Part shown: positions 58,696 through 64,000 of the stretch, piece after piece
How positions within the stretch are numbered: the stretch's first letter is position 1
Layout: each line of letters starts with the position of its first letter
The notes under the pieces: generated by a model
What the model saw: only the letters and a program-made list of their open reading frames with translations
What the model was told of the DNA's origin: nothing
Database searches by the model: none
DNA from: Lenzites betulinus
Taxonomy: Eukaryota; Basidiomycota; Agaricomycetes; Polyporales; Polyporaceae
Assembly (NCBI GenBank): GCA_022264855.1
Contig: JABYQU010000019.1
Coordinates: 124,001-188,000 of the forward strand
Direction of reading: 5' to 3'
Length of the DNA: 64,000 bases
Made by a program: the position numbers and the translations under genes

Positions 58696-61094
58696 ATGCC
58701 GACGCTCGACAGGTCGATGCCTCGCTTCCTGAACACTTGGACGGGCGAATTTGTGTGGGAGAACGAGCCAAGCAAGGCCCGGTACGCCATCCTCTCCCAC
58801 ACTTGGAAACATCCAAAAGATGGCGGCGAGCAAACGTATGCCGATATCCTGCGGCTCTAAGCAGACGCTCTCTACTCTTAGGCGGATACCTCGACTTCCG
58901 ATTCGCCTTTGCCGAAATCAGAGGATGCTTCCACGACAGCATCCCATTATCATCAGGCTCTGGCAACGCTCGTGTACCCTCTCCTTTCTTCTCTCACCCC
59001 AACCTCTCGAAGAAGATTGCAATGGCCTGTAAAGTCGCGAGGGAGGCCGGATATGAGATCCTTTGGATCGACGCATGCTGCATCGACAAATCGAGCAGCG
59101 CAGAGCTAGCGGAGGCAATCAATTCCATGTACGAGTGGTATAGGCTCTCGGACATGTGCTATGCTCTCCTCGTAGACGTCCCCGATAGCAAGGACCCTAC
59201 TAGTGACATGAGTCGCTTTACGTTCTGGCGTTCTCGATGGCACCGACGGGGATGGACGCTGCAGGAACTCATCGCACCGAAACGAGTTGTCTTTCTGACG
59301 AAGACATGGCGCTTCCTAGGCACGAAAATGGCCCTTGCGAAGGAACTTCAGATGTGCACTGGGGTTGACTGTGATATTCTCACTGGGCACGCTGCCGTCG
59401 ACTCGGTCAGCGTCTCGCGGAGAATGTCGTGGGCGGCGAGTCGGGAAACAACCCGCGTCGAAGATCAGGCGTATAGTCTGCTGGGCATCTTTGGTGTGCA
59501 TATGGCGCCAATCTACGGCGAGGGCGTAAACGCTTTCTTCCGCTTGCAGGAGGAGATCCTGAGGAAAGTCCCTGACCAGACTATCTTTGCCTGGAGTTAT
59601 CGCAAATCGTGGCCCGCTCTCCTAGCCCCATCGCCCGAGATATTTGGAAACTCTCGTTACCTTCGTACGATATCACCCGCCGACTTCGCATCCCGCCTTG
59701 GAATCAATATCGAGGACGTTCCCCCGCTGCACGCCGTCGTCACGCCACAGGGTGTTCACATGAAGCTTCTGTGTCTGGACCTTCACAGGTTTCCGGACGC
59801 CGTCGATGCCATCGCCGATCTATGGGAGCCTTTTCCCCCGACCTACACTTGCATTGACTGTATGCGGTTACCTCGTGCGCACCTACTCGCCTTCCTCCGC
59901 TGCCAAAACGGCAACGATGACCTCCTCGCACTGCCACTCTGTCATCCGCGGCCAGGTGTCGAAACGGGCCTGTATGTCGCTCCTCAGGTGTACTGCCCCC
60001 ACATTCACCTGCAGATTAATCTACAACGCGTTGTCAATGTAACACAGGAGAATGTCGACCAGCTTCTGGAGCGTTGGTCGGTTTCGGCGGTCGACGTGTC
60101 TATCCTCCACCATCAGTGGCCTCTTGACTCGTATACACCGCCAAGACACAGAATCAAACGGCCGGGGCATCTACTATTTTGGCCAGAGGACACTTACGTC
60201 ACCAGCGCTGTGGACTTCGAGCTCAGTCCTGACTCTGCTAAAGATCTAAAGCAGCTTGGCTTCTATATGTCTCCCTTGCAGTGTTCGCAGTCGCATCGGG
60301 CGATTGATTTGTCGTTTATGCTCTATTCTCAATCCATATATCGCCCATGGACGACTGACCTTCCGCGGCAGAAGGTCGCGATCAATATTGCGCTCATGCA
60401 AGCTGACCCCCGCCTGGCCATCCTGGACGCGCACTTCTCTGCGACAAACTTCACATTTGGCTCGCCAGGAGAGGCCACTGCGGACACTCCGGATTCGGGT
60501 TTCGACATCCCTCCATCATTCCTGCTAGACACAGTGTCGGGTGCGCGGATCCCTGAGGGCAAATTCATGACCGCGTGTAATCTGTGTCTCGAACCTCTGC
60601 ATGGCTTGGCCTGCGCTGACTTCACCGTCTACGCTGGGTCTGCTGCGTCGACAGAAGCAAAGGATGGGGCGACGTGCATACGGCGGCTCAAGGTTTACTT
60701 GGAGCACCCCGCGGAACCTCGAAAGGGTCTCCGCATCGCCGTTGAGCTTTCAGACGTCAACCTCATATACACAAAAAAGCCCGACGATCCCATTCGTACT
60801 GCAACACCACTGCGGTCCAAGATAGGCCCATCCAGTCGTTCAGAGATAACGAACGGCGAGCCCACCGTTCAGCAACTCTCGGTAAGCATCTGCCTAGCCA
60901 GACCGTATCGTGACTCGTGCAGCTGTGTCGAGTATGGAAGTTCACACCTACACACTCTACAGGACACGGTGGAGATGCTCCGCAATGAAAACAGTGAGCT
61001 CAAGCAGCAGCTGTCGTCTCAGAATACCCAGTTGGCCGCCGTGCTTGAGCGACTTGCGAATCTTGAAAGATTGGCCCATGCTAGTACGTCCTAA
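58696..61094 (+). pseudogene. HET-domain protein, interrupted by two in-frame stops
   Basis: HET domains trigger heterokaryon-incompatibility cell death in fungi. Exon 1 starts MPTLDRSMPRFLNTWTGEFV and holds KARYAILSHTWKHP and GGEQTYADILRL, then TAA (58858-58860) and TAG (58879-58881) seven codons on. The same frame continues ADTSTSDSPLPKSED to an intron (about 58970-59012), then IAMACKVAREAGYEILWIDA, CCIDKSSSAELAEAINSMYE, SRWHRRGWTLQELIAPKRVV, RRMSWAASRETTRVEDQAYS and LLGIFGVHMAPIYGEG, all classic HET motifs. An 81-nt intron (60882-60962) precedes a coiled-coil end (EMLRNENSELKQQLSSQNTQ). A GTATGC...CTTAG intron would remove the stops but shifts frame. A pseudogene is the simplest reading; unusual splicing is the alternative. 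Confidence 0.75.
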
Positions 61095-61622
61095 GGTGCG
61101 TCGTGATGCCATTGCTGTGTGCGTGAGAAGTCATATTCTTAGACCGTCCCGTTTCTCTAGTAGAACAAAAAGCACCGGACCTCACGCAAATACGAGCTTC
61201 CTCCTATGTTCTTCGATATGTGATATGCCGATTGCAGCGTTAGATTGAGGCCCTTGAGGCCCCGGGCGTCTGACTGTTTGACAGCATGGTGAATCCCTGG
61301 CCACCCTGCTAGCGATATTGGACTGTTTTGAGGACTATACCAAGGCATTTCGAGAAGTCGCACTCCGAGTCTTGTATTATGACTCCCCATCTTCAAGCCG
61401 GGTTGGACACGCACTCTCGTACTACGCACCCCTTCGCTACTCGTGCATTTACGAACGCACACCACTCAACGCACACAGCCCAACCTGGATAAGAGCAACC
61501 CTGTTGAGGCACCGGATTATCTTGGCATGCAACGTGAGTATCACCACCATGATTCTCCCGCACCGTGTATCTGGCCTTCCATCTGCATTCGTTGTAGTAC
61601 AAGAGTTAACCCATGCATACAG
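61095..61622. other. Intergenic 0.5 kb, may hold an upstream exon
   Basis: Frames around 61443-61530 (NPVEAPDYLGMQ) could be an N-terminal exon of the DUF6535-like gene, with GTGAGT directly after, but the phase does not match the next exon. Left unassigned. Confidence 0.35.
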
Positions 61623-62475
61623 ATGGCCTACAAGGATGGCAGGAAGGATCTGTTTTCCGCAGAGGAGACAGTGGCGAAGGCTTGGTCGACAGTGAGCCAA
61701 ATGGCGAAGGCACACAGCGACGAGATGATAGCACGATGGACTACTGAGATCGATACCTATCTGTTCTTCGTAAGGGTTTATTCATTGACCGACACTTGCA
61801 CTCGCCTTACTCACCTACTACATATCTGCTAGGGCGCGCTGTTCTCGTCGACTTTGGCGGCATTCAATACGACGACTTACTTGCTTCTAAAGCCCACCCC
61901 TCCGACAGACCCCCGTCCTCCTCGTCCTGCAACAAATCTCCGCCCAGCTGCAAGATATGGCCGTCAATGCAACCCAAAGAAGCCTTTCCGCCGCCACGTC
62001 CATTCCGCAGCGCGTTACGCACTCTTCCGTGTGGCTGAATACGCTGTGGTTCTCGAGCCTTATCCTGAACCATGCCTCAGCCTACATCTCCATCACGGTC
62101 AAGCAATGGCTGAGCGCATATCAGAGCTATTTGTCTGGGAACTCCCGAGATCGTCTTCGTCATAACGCAGCGACTAAAGGTGTTTATGTAGTACTGCTAA
62201 AAGTAGCTGTTCGCACCGAGTGTTCTCGACCAGAGGGCCCCGTCATCAACATTGTTGCATATCTCGAAGCCGTACAAGAGTTCGTTGAATATGCCGCCGC
62301 TATACAGTGGTACGGCTACATCAACACACACGCCGGTGACCACCCGCACCGATACCCGGTGAGCGATGTAATTTACGTACCGTCAAACTTCTTGGAGTCG
62401 TATTCCACCTATGGCAGCTGTTGTGAACGTTCTTTCGAACTGACGACGCGAGACCTCGGCTGCCAATGTTACTAG
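61623..62475 (+). pseudogene. DUF6535-type membrane protein, frameshifted
   Basis: DUF6535 proteins are membrane proteins of unknown role expanded in mushrooms. Exon 61623-61769 gives MAYKDGRKDLFSAEETVAKA and HSDEMIARWTTEIDTYLFF; a 63-nt intron (61770-61832) leads to GALFSSTLAAFNTTTYLLLK. In a run of five C (61910-61914) the frame is lost; with four C it would continue VLLVLQQISAQLQDMAVNAT, then VWLNTLWFSSLILNHASAYI and SITVKQWLSAYQS. Downstream of NSRD the family pattern disappears although the frame stays open to 62475, so the C-terminus is missing too. Either a base-calling error plus truncation, or a true pseudogene. Confidence 0.6.
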
Positions 62476-64000
62476 GGTTGCGGACATTCATCCACATGCG
62501 CTTAAACGAGGCAGCTTGCACAAAATACCTCTTGGAAATATATTACGCTGTGCAAGGCACCCCGAGTTCCTGGTTCTATGACTACGGGGACCACCCGCAC
62601 ATGGAGTGGCACCGATACGGGGCCTTGTTACCTTCCCCATTCGCCCACAAGAAGGTCTGGCCATTCGTAGGCCCGGGCAAGAAGGTCTGGGAGAGCGTTC
62701 GCGCAGCGTATAATCTACATGAATGTATCAGCCGCTAAACCATCGACGTCTCCCCGCAGGAGTCGTGGGAAGAGGACTGAGAGGAGACAGCGGTGAAAGA
62801 CTTGCAGCTGCCTCCCTACTCGAGTAGTGGTACGTTCTACATGTTGCTGCGAACGAGGTCTCTTCTAACGAAATCACCACCTACGAACCTACGATCCCGC
62901 TCGCCTTTCGACAGCACTTACTGCCGCGGGTCTAGCTTAAAGGACTGTCAGGTCCCAAGCGGTGGTCGGGGAGAATTGTCCCCCTTGGCCGGTAGGATCG
63001 AAGTGTACGCCGCGTTTGTCACATTAATGAAACCCCCCCATCCGGAATTCTTCTCCCAGCTCCTCCTATACCATTCCCAATAAGAAACGCCCCGTCGAAG
63101 ATTTGGTTGTATGCGTCTACAGTATTTAGGTCACATTCAGTGCACAAAAATCCCGCACCCTGCCTGCTCGCGCGTCCGCATTCGTGCCTGTCGTGTCAGC
63201 ACACCGCCGCTGTCGACGTCGTTGTCTACGGGCACACGATTCTGATATGTTGCTGCGCTAAAGAGTTTTCTGAGTTCCACCGTATGCCAGCGTATGCCCT
63301 ATAGACCAGCTACCGCACTCTCTCGAACCACACTCCTCACACACGCCGCGATCCCAAGCGAGCGATCCGTATTCAAATATACATTCTTCTTCTACTGAGA
63401 CTGCCTACGGCCGCTTCTTCTTTGTATGTACGTACGAAATGCGATGAACGCCGCGCACCGCGCTGCACGCGCCCGCACACGCGGCCGGCGGGGGCGGGTG
63501 AGCGTGAGCGTGCGTGGGGGCCGAGAACGGGGTGGGGTGGATGGGGTAAGATGAGATGATACAGACAGACACGGCCGCTGCCGACACTAGACGCAACAGT
63601 TCACCAGGGACGGACGGGAGACGGGACGACGACGACGACGGATGCGAGCGAGAAAGACGTGCGGGGAATCATGTGGGATGCGGGACGGGGCGGCTAGAGT
63701 ATACGTAAAGTCTGAGGTCCGACGGGCGCAGGACGCGGGGAGGCGGGTGTGGGCGGGCGGGGGATTAGTACGGGCGTGAGTTATAGCTGGGACGCGCCCG
63801 GCAAGCCGGGTGCCGCGCGGAAGGAGTGTGGCGGCAGAGCAGCACGTATATATATATGTGTATGAAGTAGCGGGCGGGTGCGGTGAGGAGGTCGGGCTTG
63901 TGGGGGGACAAGGGATGACGTGGGGCGTGGTAATGAACGGTGTGGGAGGGGGATGTGTCCGTCTTTGACTCTCGGTATCTGGGGTCGTCTGTCTCGGCTC
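62476..64000. other. Right end, no gene recognised
   Basis: Short frames only (62466-62738, 62793-63083, 63107-63304), none with motifs. GDHPH occurs twice, at about 62337 and 62589, in different frames' contexts. From about 63430 the sequence is G-rich and low-complexity on the plus strand with (TATATA) near 63848; probably untranslated or promoter sequence of a gene beyond the window. Confidence 0.4.

Overview
The window looks like nuclear DNA of a basidiomycete fungus, most likely an Agaricomycete and possibly a polypore. The genes are densely packed and broken by many short introns (mostly 48-80 nt, GT-AG, CTNAC-like branch sites). Coding regions are GC-rich, and families enlarged in mushroom-forming fungi appear (F-box, BTB, HET, DUF6535). 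There are no operons, Shine-Dalgarno sites or CRISPR arrays. All gene models were built by hand from reading frame, splice-site phase and recalled family motifs. Start codons and first exons are the least certain parts.

Layout: 1-2.1 kb, 5' part of a coiled-coil cytoskeletal-type gene (-). 3.2-6 kb, two tandem BTB genes, the first broken. 6.4-7.7 kb, nitronate monooxygenase (-). 8.5-9.8 kb, a divergent histone H4/H3 pair. 10.1-11.4 kb, Sfh5-type CRAL-TRIO protein (-). 12-21 kb, two orphan paralogues facing away from each other and enclosing an F-box gene and a SLY41-like transporter. 22-22.7 kb, a secreted protein of tandem repeats separated by RRR. 24.9-26.6 kb, a hypothetical gene running into an 834-bp palindromic element with tRNA-like promoter boxes. 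26.6-30.7 kb, gene-poor. 30.7-32.1 kb, velvet regulator (-). 33.5-34.5 kb, orphan (-). 35.5-38.1 kb, divergent eIF4E2-like and KEI1 genes. 38.9-40.1 kb, phosphopantetheinyl-transferase-like gene with altered catalytic residues. 41.1-42.8 kb, an unknown gene with two frame breaks. 43.6-44.8 kb, PQ-loop transporter. 45.4-48.2 kb, Clr2. 48.8-51.6 kb, KAR9/GAR-domain protein. 51.8-55 kb, TRAPPC12-like (-). 56-57.8 kb, RED/IK splicing factor (-). 58.7-62.5 kb, disrupted HET and DUF6535 genes, then nothing recognisable.

Most housekeeping genes look intact and serve unrelated jobs (chromatin, translation, sphingolipid synthesis, vesicle traffic, splicing, spindle orientation). The accessory stretches (3-6, 12-30 and 58-64 kb) hold lineage-specific and decaying genes. 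The most novel item is the Kex2-type repeat precursor at 22.0-22.7 kb. Next come a histone H3 with a lengthened tail, a PPTase-like protein lacking its metal ligands, and the palindromic tRNA-like element.
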